Source: Kroppenstedtia guangzhouensis
Lineage (GTDB): Bacteria; Bacillota; Bacilli; Thermoactinomycetales; DSM-45169
Reading direction: 5' to 3'
DNA length: 64,000 bases
NCBI RefSeq assembly: GCF_014637345.1
Contig: NZ_BMEX01000003.1
Coordinates: 312,001 to 376,000 of the forward strand
The translations under genes and the position numbers were made by a program. Below are positions 19,018 to 27,441 of this stretch, piece by piece (positions within the stretch are counted from its first letter, which is position 1; every line of letters starts with the position of its first letter). The notes beneath the pieces are model-generated. The model did not search any database. It was not told the DNA's origin and worked only from the letters and a program-made list of their open reading frames with translations.

Positions 19018-20031
19018 ATGCAATCTGTAAAAAACAGTTTCACCCTGTGCCTGTTGCTGAGTCTGCTCCTGATGATCACGGCCTGCTCTGCGGATGATGC
19101 CAGCCCCCGTCACGAGCGAATACGTGTGATGGAGGTTACCCGGTCCATCTTTTACGCTCCTCAGTATGTAGCTATCCACAAAGGGTTTTATGAGAAAGAG
19201 GGCATCCAGATCGAGCTCTCCAACGGGTTCGGTGGAGACAAAACGATGACGGCTCTTCTCTCTGGCGATGCAGATGTGGTCCTCGTCGGAGCGGAAACCG
19301 GAATCTATGTCACCTCCCGGGGGGCACAAAACCCCATCATCGGTTTTGCTCAAGTAACCCAGACAGACGGCACCTTCCTTGTTTCCCGAAAGCCGACCAA
19401 AAATTTCCAATGGAAAGAGTTGAAAGGAAAAAAGCTCCTCGGACAGCGTAAAGGCGGAATGCCGGAAATGGTGAGCGAACATGTACAACGGAAAAACGGC
19501 CTCGTACCTCACAAAGAGGTCGAGATCATCCAAAATATCGATTTTAAAAACCTGGGCAGCGCTTTTATTTCGGGAACGGGAGATTACGCCCAACTCTTCG
19601 AACCGGTCGCCTCCAAGATCGAACAGGAAGGAAAGGGATATGTGGTTGCTTCCTTCGGATTGGACAGCGGAAGGTTGCCCTACACCGTCTACCTTGCGAA
19701 AGAGAGTTACCTCAGGGAGAATCCGGAGCTGATGGAACGATTCACCCGTGCCCTCTACAAAGCTCAACGCTGGGTGAAAAACCATTCCCCGGAGGAAATC
19801 GCCGATGCCATTCAGCCCTCATTCAAGGATACAGACCGGGAGATTCTGATCAAAGTGATCCAACGTTATCAGTCACAGGAAACCTGGGCCACAGACCCGA
19901 TCATTGACCGGAAGGAGTACAACCATATGCTTCAAGTGATGAAAGAGGCGGGTGAACTTCCCGGCAATGTCCCCTATGACCAAGTGATCCGGAGGGACAT
20001 CGCCGACAAAGTGGTAAAAAGCTTGAAGTGA
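19018..20031 (+). CDS. ABC importer substrate-binding lipoprotein (NMT1/SsuA type)
   Basis: 337-residue extracytoplasmic binding protein anchored as a lipoprotein: hydrophobic signal with lipobox MITAC (Cys at about 23). The fold region IFYAPQYVAIHKGFYEKEGI and LLSGDADVVLVGAETG is typical of the NMT1/THI5-like and SsuA/TauA/ThiY group that bind small sulfonates, nitrate or pyrimidines. ATG 19018 has GGAGG upstream. It forms an operon with an ATPase and a permease (30-bp gap, then overlap) resembling B. subtilis ytlA-ytlC-ytlD. The substrate cannot be told from sequence. It is transcribed divergently from hemA. Confidence 0.85.
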   Translation: MQSVKNSFTLCLLLSLLLMITACSADDASPRHERIRVMEVTRSIFYAPQYVAIHKGFYEKEGIQIELSNGFGGDKTMTALLSGDADVVLVGAETGIYVTSRGAQNPIIGFAQVTQTDGTFLVSRKPTKNFQWKELKGKKLLGQRKGGMPEMVSEHVQRKNGLVPHKEVEIIQNIDFKNLGSAFISGTGDYAQLFEPVASKIEQEGKGYVVASFGLDSGRLPYTVYLAKESYLRENPELMERFTRALYKAQRWVKNHSPEEIADAIQPSFKDTDREILIKVIQRYQSQETWATDPIIDRKEYNHMLQVMKEAGELPGNVPYDQVIRRDIADKVVKSLK

Positions 20032-20062
20032 CTGCAGTTGGGACCGGAAGGAGGGACCATTT

Positions 20063-20833
20063 TTGAGCGACACCCCTGTCATTGAGGCCCTTCGTGTAAC
20101 CAAAGCGTACTTGAGCCGGGAAGATGAGATCCAGGCCCTGGAGCCAGTCTCTTTTGAGATCCGACCCGGTGAGTTTGTCAGTTTGATCGGATCCAGCGGA
20201 TGCGGAAAAAGTACGGTTCTCTCTCTTGTTGCCGGTTTGATCCAACCTACAGAGGGGGAGGTTCGGATTGCCGGAGAAAAGGTGGAAGCACCAAACAGAC
20301 GTGTCAGCTACATGTTGCAGAGGGATTGTTTGCTGGATTGGCGGACAGTGGAGGATAATATCTTCCTCGGCCTGGAGTTCAGAGGGATGAATGACGAGGC
20401 CACCAGAAAGCAGGCTCGCCTCCTGCTGAAAGAATTGGGTTTGGAACACATAGCGAAGCATTTTCCCTCCCAGCTCTCCGGCGGGATGAGACAGCGCGTG
20501 GCCTTGGTGCGGACACTGGCTGTTCAACCAAAAATCCTGCTGCTTGATGAACCCTTCTCCGCCGTGGACTACCAGAACAAACTCCATTTGGAAGAATTAT
20601 TGATCCGAGCGTTGGAAAACCGTTCGATGACTGTTCTGTTAGTCACTCACGACCTGGAAGAAGCCCTCGCCATGTCCGACCGAATCCTGGTAATGGGCGG
20701 AAGACCGGGCAAAATACGTCGCACGTTGGAAGTCCCGGAAGAACTCAGGTCAGCTTCCCCGTTGGAAGCCCGGGGAAAGCCTTCTTTTCGCCCCCTGTTT
20801 GACGTGTTGTGGAAGGAGATGGAGCTGTGGTGA
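20063..20833 (+). CDS. ABC importer ATP-binding protein (SsuB/TauB type)
   Basis: Cytoplasmic ATPase of the importer, 256 residues. Walker A is GSSGCGKST (about 47-55), the signature LSGGMRQR follows, Walker B is ILLLDEPF and the switch His is in LLVTHDLEEA. The start is TTG 20063, seven bases after AAGGAGGG. The ABC signature and the LEEALAMSDRILVM stretch match the nitrate/sulfonate/taurine subfamily. It overlaps the downstream permease by GTGA. Confidence 0.9.
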   Translation: MSDTPVIEALRVTKAYLSREDEIQALEPVSFEIRPGEFVSLIGSSGCGKSTVLSLVAGLIQPTEGEVRIAGEKVEAPNRRVSYMLQRDCLLDWRTVEDNIFLGLEFRGMNDEATRKQARLLLKELGLEHIAKHFPSQLSGGMRQRVALVRTLAVQPKILLLDEPFSAVDYQNKLHLEELLIRALENRSMTVLLVTHDLEEALAMSDRILVMGGRPGKIRRTLEVPEELRSASPLEARGKPSFRPLFDVLWKEMELW

Positions 20834-21666
20834 AGAAATGGATGGACGCCCGATTGTCCCGTGGGGCTAAATCGGAGATCCATGCCCGTTACTTGCGACG
20901 TCTCCGATTGCAGGACGGGTGGGTCGGGATCACCCGATGGATCATTCTGATTATGTTTCTGGGCGGATGGGAAATCAGTTCCCGGTCGGGGTGGATCGAT
21001 CCTTTTCTCTTCAGCAGCCCTTCCCGGATCTGGAACCTGTTTTTTGAGATGCTGTCCGACGGCAATTTGATCGACGATATCGGGGTCACGATCCTTGAAA
21101 CGGTGATCGGTTTTATCCTGGGAACCGCTGCAGGCACGGCTCTGGCCACGTTGATCTGGGCCTCTCCCTTTCTTTCCCGGGTGCTGGACCCCTACCTGGT
21201 TGTTTTGAATAGCATGCCCAAGGTCGCCCTCGGACCGCTGTTTATTGTCACCTTCGGCGCCGGGTTTGGCTCCATCCTGATGATGGGGGTGGCTATCACA
21301 GTCGTAATTACCACTTTGGTGATTCACAACAGCTTTCGGAGTGTAAGCACCGACTATCTTAAATTGGCCCGCTCCTTTGGAGCCACCCGGCGGCAACTGT
21401 ACACCCGAATTATCTTCCCCGCCTGTATTCCCGATATGATCGCCGCATTAAAGGTGAATGTCGGTCTGGCCTGGGTCGGAGTGATTGTGGGGGAATTTCT
21501 GGTTTCCAAAAATGGATTGGGATACCTGATCATGTACGGGTTTCAGGTGTTTAATCTGACCCTCGTCATCATGAGCCTGGTAGTTGTGGCCATCTGTGCC
21601 ACAGTCATGTATGAAGCCGTCTCCCGCCTGGAAAAATATCTGCTCAGACACCGCAACCTGGAATAG
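20830..21666 (+). CDS. ABC importer permease (SsuC/TauC type)
   Basis: 278-residue inner-membrane permease with about six membrane helices. The cytoplasmic loop that docks to the ATPase is RSFGATRRQLYTRIIFPACIP, and the C-terminal EFLVSKNGLGYLI block is conserved in SsuC/TauC permeases. GTG 20830 overlaps the ATPase stop (GTGA) and has AAGGAG eleven bases upstream; GTG 20827 is an equal alternative. It is the last gene of the importer operon and is followed by a strong terminator. Confidence 0.88.
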   Translation: MKKWMDARLSRGAKSEIHARYLRRLRLQDGWVGITRWIILIMFLGGWEISSRSGWIDPFLFSSPSRIWNLFFEMLSDGNLIDDIGVTILETVIGFILGTAAGTALATLIWASPFLSRVLDPYLVVLNSMPKVALGPLFIVTFGAGFGSILMMGVAITVVITTLVIHNSFRSVSTDYLKLARSFGATRRQLYTRIIFPACIPDMIAALKVNVGLAWVGVIVGEFLVSKNGLGYLIMYGFQVFNLTLVIMSLVVVAICATVMYEAVSRLEKYLLRHRNLE

Positions 21667-21730
21667 AGGCTGTCTGTTGATCCATCCACAAGAAAAACTC
21701 AGAACCCTGCCCCTTTGATTGAAAAATAAA

Positions 21731-21763
21731 AACGGGTCCAACCTTCCGTTGACCCGTTTTTTT
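21731..21763. terminator. Bidirectional terminator between the ABC operon and the two-component genes
   Basis: AACGGGTC/GACCCGTT stem with a 12-base loop, flanked by a T7 run on the plus strand and an A/T-rich stretch on the other side. It serves the convergent ABC importer (plus) and the response regulator (minus). Confidence 0.85.
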
Positions 21764-21784
21764 GCGGGATATGCCCGCTCCCCG

Positions 21785-22435
21785 TCAATCCAGCAACACC
21801 AATTCGTGTTGGATCGCATAGATAATCGCCTGAGAACGGCTTTTGACCTGCAACTTTTTCAATATGTTGCTGACATGGATCTTGACTGTTTTGTCGCTGA
21901 TAAAAAGCTGTTCGGCGATCTCTTTGTTGGACAACCCTTTCACCATCAGATTAAGAACATCCAATTCCCGGGGAGTGAGTGAATCTTCATTGGAACCCCG
22001 ATCCGTTTTTTTGCCCCCGCTGATGTTGTCCAACAGTTTTCTGGCCATCACCGGATGAAGTGTGGATTCTCCCCGGGATGCAGAACGGATCGCATCGATC
22101 ACATCGGAGGAGGGTGCATCTTTCAACAGATAGCCTGTCGCCCCGGCCCGGATCGACTCATATAGATATTCATCCCTGTCAAACATGGTCAACACCAATA
22201 CTGCCACTTTTTGGTCTTTGGCACGGATGCGCCGAATCGCTTCCACCCCGCTCATCCCCGGCATATTGATATCCATGAGCACCACATCAGGTTGCAATTC
22301 TTCAATCATCGACAGCGCTTCCGCTCCACTGCTCGCCTGTCCAACGACCTCCATGTCCTCTTCCAGACTGATGATATTGGACAACCCGTCTCTCAAAACC
22401 GCATGGTCATCCACCAATAACACGTTAATGGGCAT
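21785..22435 (-). CDS. NarL/LuxR-type response regulator
   Basis: 216 residues: receiver domain (1-120) with phosphoacceptor D55 in VVLMDINMPG and acidic DD at 9-10, and a C-terminal LuxR-type helix-turn-helix (about 150-212: LTPRELDVLNLMVKGLSNKEIAEQLFISDKTVKIHVSNILKKL). It overlaps the kinase gene by 11 bp and is its evident partner. The target genes are not visible; the divergent membrane-protein gene at 25067 is one candidate. Confidence 0.93.
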   Translation of the reverse strand: MPINVLLVDDHAVLRDGLSNIISLEEDMEVVGQASSGAEALSMIEELQPDVVLMDINMPGMSGVEAIRRIRAKDQKVAVLVLTMFDRDEYLYESIRAGATGYLLKDAPSSDVIDAIRSASRGESTLHPVMARKLLDNISGGKKTDRGSNEDSLTPRELDVLNLMVKGLSNKEIAEQLFISDKTVKIHVSNILKKLQVKSRSQAIIYAIQHELVLLD

Positions 22436-24269
22436 GGACAGCCGCCTCCTCCTCTTCTCCGATCGGTATATTCAGGATGACCCGGGTCCCTTCTCCCTCT
22501 TCGCTGTCAAATTGCAGGGCGGCTCCCAAATTTTGAGCTCGTTCATTCATCCCCACAATTCCATAGCGTTTTTGCGCTTCAGCTTTGTACACCGCTTTGG
22601 CCAAGGAAAAACCGACACCGTTGTCCTCCACTGTCAGCCGCACTTCATCAGGTTGATAATCCAGGGAAACACGAATGCGGGAGGCTTTTGCATGCTTGGC
22701 CGCATTGGAGAGAGCTTCGTGGCAAACCATATAAATGGTTTCCACCGCATCATCATTGAGGGGGACTTTTTCCCCACGGATTTCAAAGATGCCTTCAGCA
22801 CCTGTTTCACTTTCAAATGCCTCCACCCGTCTGCGAAGGGCCGGGATCAACCCGATCCGGGCTGCCGGGGAAGGACGGAGTGCCGTGATGGAATGGCGGA
22901 CTTCTTTGAGACCATCCCGCAACTCCACTTGACTCTCCTCCAACCACTTGCGCACTTGCTCCGGACGGGAATCAAAAACCTTTAGGGAAGATTCCACTTT
23001 CATCAGTACACCTGCAAATGATTGGGCGATCCCATCATGGATTTCCCTGGCCAGACGGTTTCTCTCTTCTGCGACCACCCGCCGTTCTCTCTCTTCCATC
23101 AACCGGGCGTTTTTGATCGCCACCACAGTCTGACTGGCCAATACCTGAAGAAAGGTGAGATCCACTTCTTCAAAGGCCCGCTGTTCCATCTTCCACAGAG
23201 TGATCACCCCCAGCACCTCCCCATCCATCTTGAGAGGGACCGATAGGACTGAGCAGACCTCATCCAACTCCTCCATATCCTCGAGGCACCGGGGATCCCG
23301 TCCAGCATGGTGAATCATGGCGGGAACGCCGTGGGCGGCGACCCATCCGCTAATCCCCTGGTTCAGCGGAGGTTGCCACTTCTTCAGGTGTTCCGGCACC
23401 TCTCCCGCTGTCACGGCAGGATAGAGCCGGCCGTTTTTCAGCAGATAAAAGAATCCACGATTGTAGGGAATCACCTTGGATAAGGGAAGAATTGTTTTTT
23501 CCATCACTTTTCGGAGATCCAGGTTCCGGTTGATTTCGGTGGCCAGCACAAACAGCAACTTTAATTTCTGTTCTTTTCGTGCCAGTCGGACGATGACATT
23601 GGACAGGACGGCAAAAGCCGCCAAGGGAGCATAGAAAAACAATAATGCTAAGGAATCGGTCTCTCTCCCCTCATGCAACATCCCGTAGTAAGCCAGGGAG
23701 TAGATTAGAGACAACAGAGCCGCTCCCGATTCCAACTGCCAATTGGCCCACCAGAGACGCGACCGCCGCGGATGGGGACGTATAAGTTCGATGACGTCAC
23801 GAACGCCTTTGCTGATGGTTTCATAGACCAGCACACTTCCTGCTGTCGCCAGAAAAGGCATGGTAATCCCGCCCTGGTTGATCCAGTCCGTCCCGACTTC
23901 AGACAGGAACAACTGTATTCCGAACAATCCCAGAATGGTATATCCGGTCCGGAAAGCCGCCCGGTACAGGGAGTGCTTTTTGATCAAAGTCACTGCAAGG
24001 ACGATCGCTGTATACACGATTCCCGCGAGACCCGGAGAAAACATAGAGGTCAGGGTGAACAGAAACGGAAAGTGAACTGTCACTCTTCCCTCCTGTCCCG
24101 GAAACGGAAAAAACTCCGTAATCATCAACAAGGAAGCCAATACAATCAAATGAAGGGGACTCCATCCGACATCCGACTCTTGCATTAAAACCGTGAATGC
24201 AGAGAGAAACCATGCAAAAAAGACCACTGACCATCGACTTGTCCGTTCCAGCCAATTCTGCCATTTCAT
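22425..24269 (-). CDS. Membrane sensor histidine kinase with GAF domain (HisKA_3)
   Basis: 614 residues. Residues 1-230 hold about six or seven membrane helices, 235-395 a GAF-like domain, and 396-600 the HisKA_3/HATPase core. The phosphorylated residue is H411 in LAREIHDGIAQS; the N box is HEALSNAAKHA (517-527) and the G box VEDNGVGF. No periplasmic sensor loop of note is seen, so sensing is probably within the membrane or by the GAF domain. ATG 24269. It overlaps the response-regulator gene. The architecture is near the NreB/LiaS/DesK class but the signal is unknown. Confidence 0.9.
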   Translation of the reverse strand: MKWQNWLERTSRWSVVFFAWFLSAFTVLMQESDVGWSPLHLIVLASLLMITEFFPFPGQEGRVTVHFPFLFTLTSMFSPGLAGIVYTAIVLAVTLIKKHSLYRAAFRTGYTILGLFGIQLFLSEVGTDWINQGGITMPFLATAGSVLVYETISKGVRDVIELIRPHPRRSRLWWANWQLESGAALLSLIYSLAYYGMLHEGRETDSLALLFFYAPLAAFAVLSNVIVRLARKEQKLKLLFVLATEINRNLDLRKVMEKTILPLSKVIPYNRGFFYLLKNGRLYPAVTAGEVPEHLKKWQPPLNQGISGWVAAHGVPAMIHHAGRDPRCLEDMEELDEVCSVLSVPLKMDGEVLGVITLWKMEQRAFEEVDLTFLQVLASQTVVAIKNARLMEERERRVVAEERNRLAREIHDGIAQSFAGVLMKVESSLKVFDSRPEQVRKWLEESQVELRDGLKEVRHSITALRPSPAARIGLIPALRRRVEAFESETGAEGIFEIRGEKVPLNDDAVETIYMVCHEALSNAAKHAKASRIRVSLDYQPDEVRLTVEDNGVGFSLAKAVYKAEAQKRYGIVGMNERAQNLGAALQFDSEEGEGTRVILNIPIGEEEEAAVHAH

Positions 24270-24279
24270 TCAGATCCTA

Positions 24280-25066
24280 CCCGCCAATCTTTTTGTACTT
24301 TTGCGAACAGCATATGTAAGGGGACACCTCCGACCGTCTGGAAGAGTGTCCGAAATTACAGATCCGACCTTTTAAAATCTGGCGACCTCCTTTCCTGCTT
24401 TCCAAGGAGCCGGATCATCGGCTCCTTACGAAATAGTTCTTTGGTCAGAATACAAACCCATTCAAATGTCTTATTTAATCTTAACATAATTTTACCATGG
24501 TTATTAAGACTAGAACCATTGAACAGCGGATTCCTTTTGAAAAGTTCTTGTCTGCCCTCATTCGGATCTATGATACTATGGGATTTGAATCAATTTTTAT
24601 ATATCAAAGGGGATTGTCGGATGTCTACCCTACAGATCCGGGGGGATACCGCCCTGCTTTTCATTGATTTTAGCTACCACTTTCGTACCTGATGCTAGAG
24701 CGATTGGCTCTATGGCAAAGATCAAGGCCACCTGGTTCGGACTGGTCTGCCGCTGAAAATGTGTCTCCAGTTGGTACGGCGGCAGACATAGCGGTTACCG
24801 GTCTGCCATTGAGCCGAAACCCGATGGCACAGAGAACGGCTGACAGTTCGCCCGGTTGATCCGGGAAAAGGCCGGCCAAAGCCAGGAGATATCAATCCAT
24901 GACATAGGGCAATTCCGGCCCATTCGTCAGTGCGGGGGGACGAAGTCTGAATGCTGTGTCGCCGTCTTGGTTTCCCAGGACCGAACGAAGTTTCTCAGGT
25001 GGCACTCTCGTCAATAATTTTGTCCAACTTCCGGAAAATACTTTATTAATGGAAAGGAGAGCCGAC
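24280..25066. other. Gene-poor stretch between the kinase and the LiaI-like gene
   Basis: Nearly 800 bases without a convincing gene. On the plus strand a 23-codon frame starts at 24621 (AGGGGA upstream; MSTLQIRGDTALLFIDFSYHF) and then frameshifts or stops. On the minus strand one frame runs from about 25050 to 24670 broken by a single TGA at 24892-24894 (TRVPPEKLRSVLGNQDGD, then LPYVMD, stop, then YLLALAGLFPDQPGELSAVL). Neither is recognised. The area may hold a decayed gene. Confidence 0.35.
24404..24427. repeat. Perfect 9-bp hairpin upstream of the kinase gene
   Basis: AAGGAGCCG (24404-24412) and CGGCTCCTT (24419-24427) around GATCAT. No T tract follows on either strand, so a terminator is unlikely. 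Located in the kinase leader, where it could sequester ribosome sites because its arm contains AAGGAG. Confidence 0.5.
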
Positions 25067-25543
25067 ATGCGCACAAAAACCATCGGAATATTGATCGCCC
25101 TTGCCGGTATCTTCCTATTGTTCCGAAAACAAGGAATCTCACCCTCCCCCGACACTCTTTCCTGGGAATTGATCCTTGCGGCGGCTGGTTTGCTAGTGAT
25201 TATCTATGCCCGGCACAAGCCGAGGCACCCCTATTTAATGATCTGGGGTGGAATCGCACTGGGCCTGGGCCTACACGCATGGGGTTTGAACCACATCAAA
25301 GATTGGCCTTCTCACTGGAGCATGATCCCCGTCATCATCGGTGCAACTTTCCTCATCTTCGGCGGTCTGATCAAAAAAAACAGACACCACGGCACGATCG
25401 GTACCCTGTTGCTGCTGCTCGGATTGTTTGCTTGGCCGGGTGTGGCCGATCTTCCGGGACTGAACCCGGCGACGCAAATTTTGAACAGCTATTGGCCCGG
25501 TATTTTGGTGATATTGGGTGGTTATATGGCCTTTAAGAAATAG
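25067..25543 (+). CDS. LiaI/LiaF-like membrane protein
   Basis: 158-residue polytopic membrane protein with about six short hydrophobic segments arranged as repeats (IGILIALAGIFLLF, LILAAAGLLVIIYA, IWGGIALGLGLHAW, IPVIIGATFLIFGG, TLLLLLGLFAWP, YWPGILVILGGYMAF). The recurring WPxxLIxxG pattern is that of the LiaI-LiaF-like transmembrane domain found in cell-envelope stress proteins. ATG 25067 lies seven bases after AAAGGAG. It is divergent from the two-component system, which supports, without proving, a Lia-type link. Confidence 0.7.
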   Translation: MRTKTIGILIALAGIFLLFRKQGISPSPDTLSWELILAAAGLLVIIYARHKPRHPYLMIWGGIALGLGLHAWGLNHIKDWPSHWSMIPVIIGATFLIFGGLIKKNRHHGTIGTLLLLLGLFAWPGVADLPGLNPATQILNSYWPGILVILGGYMAFKK

Positions 25544-25580
25544 TCGGCTCCGAGGGTTCTTAATGCCACCCCTGCTCCAC

Positions 25581-25606
25581 AAAAAATCCCCGTATGCAAT
25601 ACGGGG
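25581..25606 (-). terminator. Rho-independent terminator after ddl
   Basis: 8-bp perfect stem CCCCGTAT/ATACGGGG, three-base loop, then ATTTTTT on the minus strand, just past the ddl stop. Confidence 0.85.
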
Positions 25607-25618
25607 GATCCCAACACC

Positions 25619-26722
25619 TTACTCCACATCAAAAGTGGTGATCGATTTCTTTTTCTCCCCGTGACGCTCCAGGGCCAAGTCAATCAGCCTTGAAATCAGT
25701 TCCGGATAACTGATGCCGGAATGCTTCCACAAATTGGCGTACATGCTGAAGGGAGTGAAACCGGGCATAGTGTTAATCTCATTGATCAACACCTTTCCAT
25801 CCGAATTTCGGATAAAGAAATCGACCCGGGCAAGACCGCTGCAATCGATTCCCTGATAGGCTTTCAACGCCAATCCACGGATTTCTTCCAGGACAGGCTC
25901 CGACAGTTCCGCAGGAATCCGCATCTCTGACTTGCCATCGATATACTTGGCCCGATAGTCGTAAAAGTCGTTGGAAGAGACGATCTCTCCTGGTACGGAA
26001 GCAACCGGCTCGTCATTTCCGAGAACGGCCACCTCCACCTCTCGGGCATCAATAAACTCTTCCACAATCACTTTCCGATCATAACGGGCAGCCAGCCGAA
26101 GAGCTTTCTTCAGCTGCTCTTGATTTTTCGCCTTGGAAATGCCTACACTGGAACCCGAATTGGCTGGCTTGACAAAGCAAGGATAGCCAAATTCAGCTTC
26201 GATTCCAGTAATCACTGCATCGATGTCTTTTTCGATGGAGTTGCGCAAACAGAAGGTGAATTTCCCCTGTGGAAGTCCTTCCTGGGCAAAGATTTTCTTC
26301 ATCATCACCTTGTCCATGCCAACAGCTGAAGCGAGAACACCCGCACCCACATATGGGATATCGGCGATTTCCAGCATTCCCTGAACCGTCCCGTCTTCGC
26401 CGAAGGTGCCGTGAAGGACCGGAAACACCACATCGATCTCCTCCCACTTCAACACTGGCAAGGAAGAAGAGACAGGAAACTGTTCCCCGGCTGTCGTCCG
26501 CTTGCCCAATTCCTCCAGCAGCTTCGGCTCCATTTTCCCTTCCAAGGCGGGAAGAGCATATTGTCCCGGTTGCCAATTCCCCTCCGGATTGATCAAGATC
26601 GGCAAAACATCCATTCTTTCCAGATCCATAGCCTGGATCACCGATGCGGCAGACTGAAGTGAAACCGCGTGTTCCCCCGATTTTCCTCCGAAGAGCACGG
26701 CGACGCGAATCTTCTGATCCAT
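25619..26722 (-). CDS. ddl: D-alanine--D-alanine ligase
   Basis: ATP-grasp enzyme making D-Ala-D-Ala for peptidoglycan, cytoplasmic, 367 residues. N-terminal VLFGGKSGEHAVSLQSA is the family signature; the ATP-grasp core has PCFVKPANSGSSVGISKA, and the C-terminal metal-binding block is INEINTMPGFTPFSMY. The start is ATG 26722 after GGAGGACAGG; TTG 26734 falls inside the ribosome site. The tyrosine of the omega loop region (FYDYRAKY) indicates a D-Ala rather than a D-lactate ligase. It lies downstream of ysxC on the same strand. Confidence 0.95.
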   Translation of the reverse strand: MDQKIRVAVLFGGKSGEHAVSLQSAASVIQAMDLERMDVLPILINPEGNWQPGQYALPALEGKMEPKLLEELGKRTTAGEQFPVSSSLPVLKWEEIDVVFPVLHGTFGEDGTVQGMLEIADIPYVGAGVLASAVGMDKVMMKKIFAQEGLPQGKFTFCLRNSIEKDIDAVITGIEAEFGYPCFVKPANSGSSVGISKAKNQEQLKKALRLAARYDRKVIVEEFIDAREVEVAVLGNDEPVASVPGEIVSSNDFYDYRAKYIDGKSEMRIPAELSEPVLEEIRGLALKAYQGIDCSGLARVDFFIRNSDGKVLINEINTMPGFTPFSMYANLWKHSGISYPELISRLIDLALERHGEKKKSITTFDVE

Positions 26723-26838
26723 CCTGTCCTCCAACCTTTCTCCCCAAATGTCTGTGTCATCTGATAGGGTTCATCATCAGTGTCCTATGTAACCTATTCG
26801 TCCCTGTCCCGATTGGTTCCCCAGAGGAAGAACGTTTG

Positions 26839-27441
26839 TCAGGAGCCATCCTCTTCACTTCGCATCAATCTCCGAATTTCCGCCCATACCTCTTCTTTCC
26901 CCTGTCCCGTCTGAGCTGAGAACAAAATCAACGGAACACCCGTTTTCAGATGGAGACCCTCCCGGACTTGTTTCAGGTGTTTTTGCCAGCGGCCGCGGGG
27001 GATTTTATCCGCCTTGGTCGCCACGATCACTGTGGGCATCCGGTAATGTTTCAACCATTCGTACATGGTGATGTCGTCCCGGGTGGGTGGGTGCCGCACA
27101 TCGATCACCTGAATCACTCCACACAGTTCATCCCGTTGGCTGAGATAACCTTCAATCATACGACCCCAGGCGGCTTTGACCGATTTGGGAACCTTGGCGA
27201 AACCGTAGCCCGGCATGTCCGCCAAAAGTAAAACCCTGTTGATCCGATAGAAATTGATGGTTTGGGTCTTCCCCGGCTTGGAACTGGTCCGGGCCAAATT
27301 TTTCCGATGAATCAACCGATTGATCAAAGATGATTTCCCCACATTGGAACGCCCGGCCAGAGCGATTTCCGGCAGGGCGTCCGCAGGGTATTGAGCTGGT
27401 CCGACGGCGCTGATGACAAACTCCGACTCAGTCACTTTCAT
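26839..27441 (-). CDS. ysxC: Ribosome biogenesis GTPase YsxC (EngB)
   Basis: Small TRAFAC GTPase needed for assembly of the 50S ribosomal subunit. 200 residues. G1 is [13 protein letters not shown] (about 29-41), G3 [10 protein letters not shown] and G4 ATKADKIP, with [12 protein letters not shown] near the end as G5. ATG 27441 overlaps the lonA stop by 14 bases, showing coupling. The lonB-lonA-ysxC order is as in B. subtilis. Confidence 0.95.
   Translation of the reverse strand: MKVTESEFVISAVGPAQYPADALPEIALAGRSNVGKSSLINRLIHRKNLARTSSKPGKTQTINFYRINRVLLLADMPGYGFAKVPKSVKAAWGRMIEGYLSQRDELCGVIQVIDVRHPPTRDDITMYEWLKHYRMPTVIVATKADKIPRGRWQKHLKQVREGLHLKTGVPLILFSAQTGQGKEEVWAEIRRLMRSEEDGS

Noticed and set aside
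24404-24427. Perfect hairpin as a terminator
   Set aside because: No T tract on either strand and no gene end next to it.
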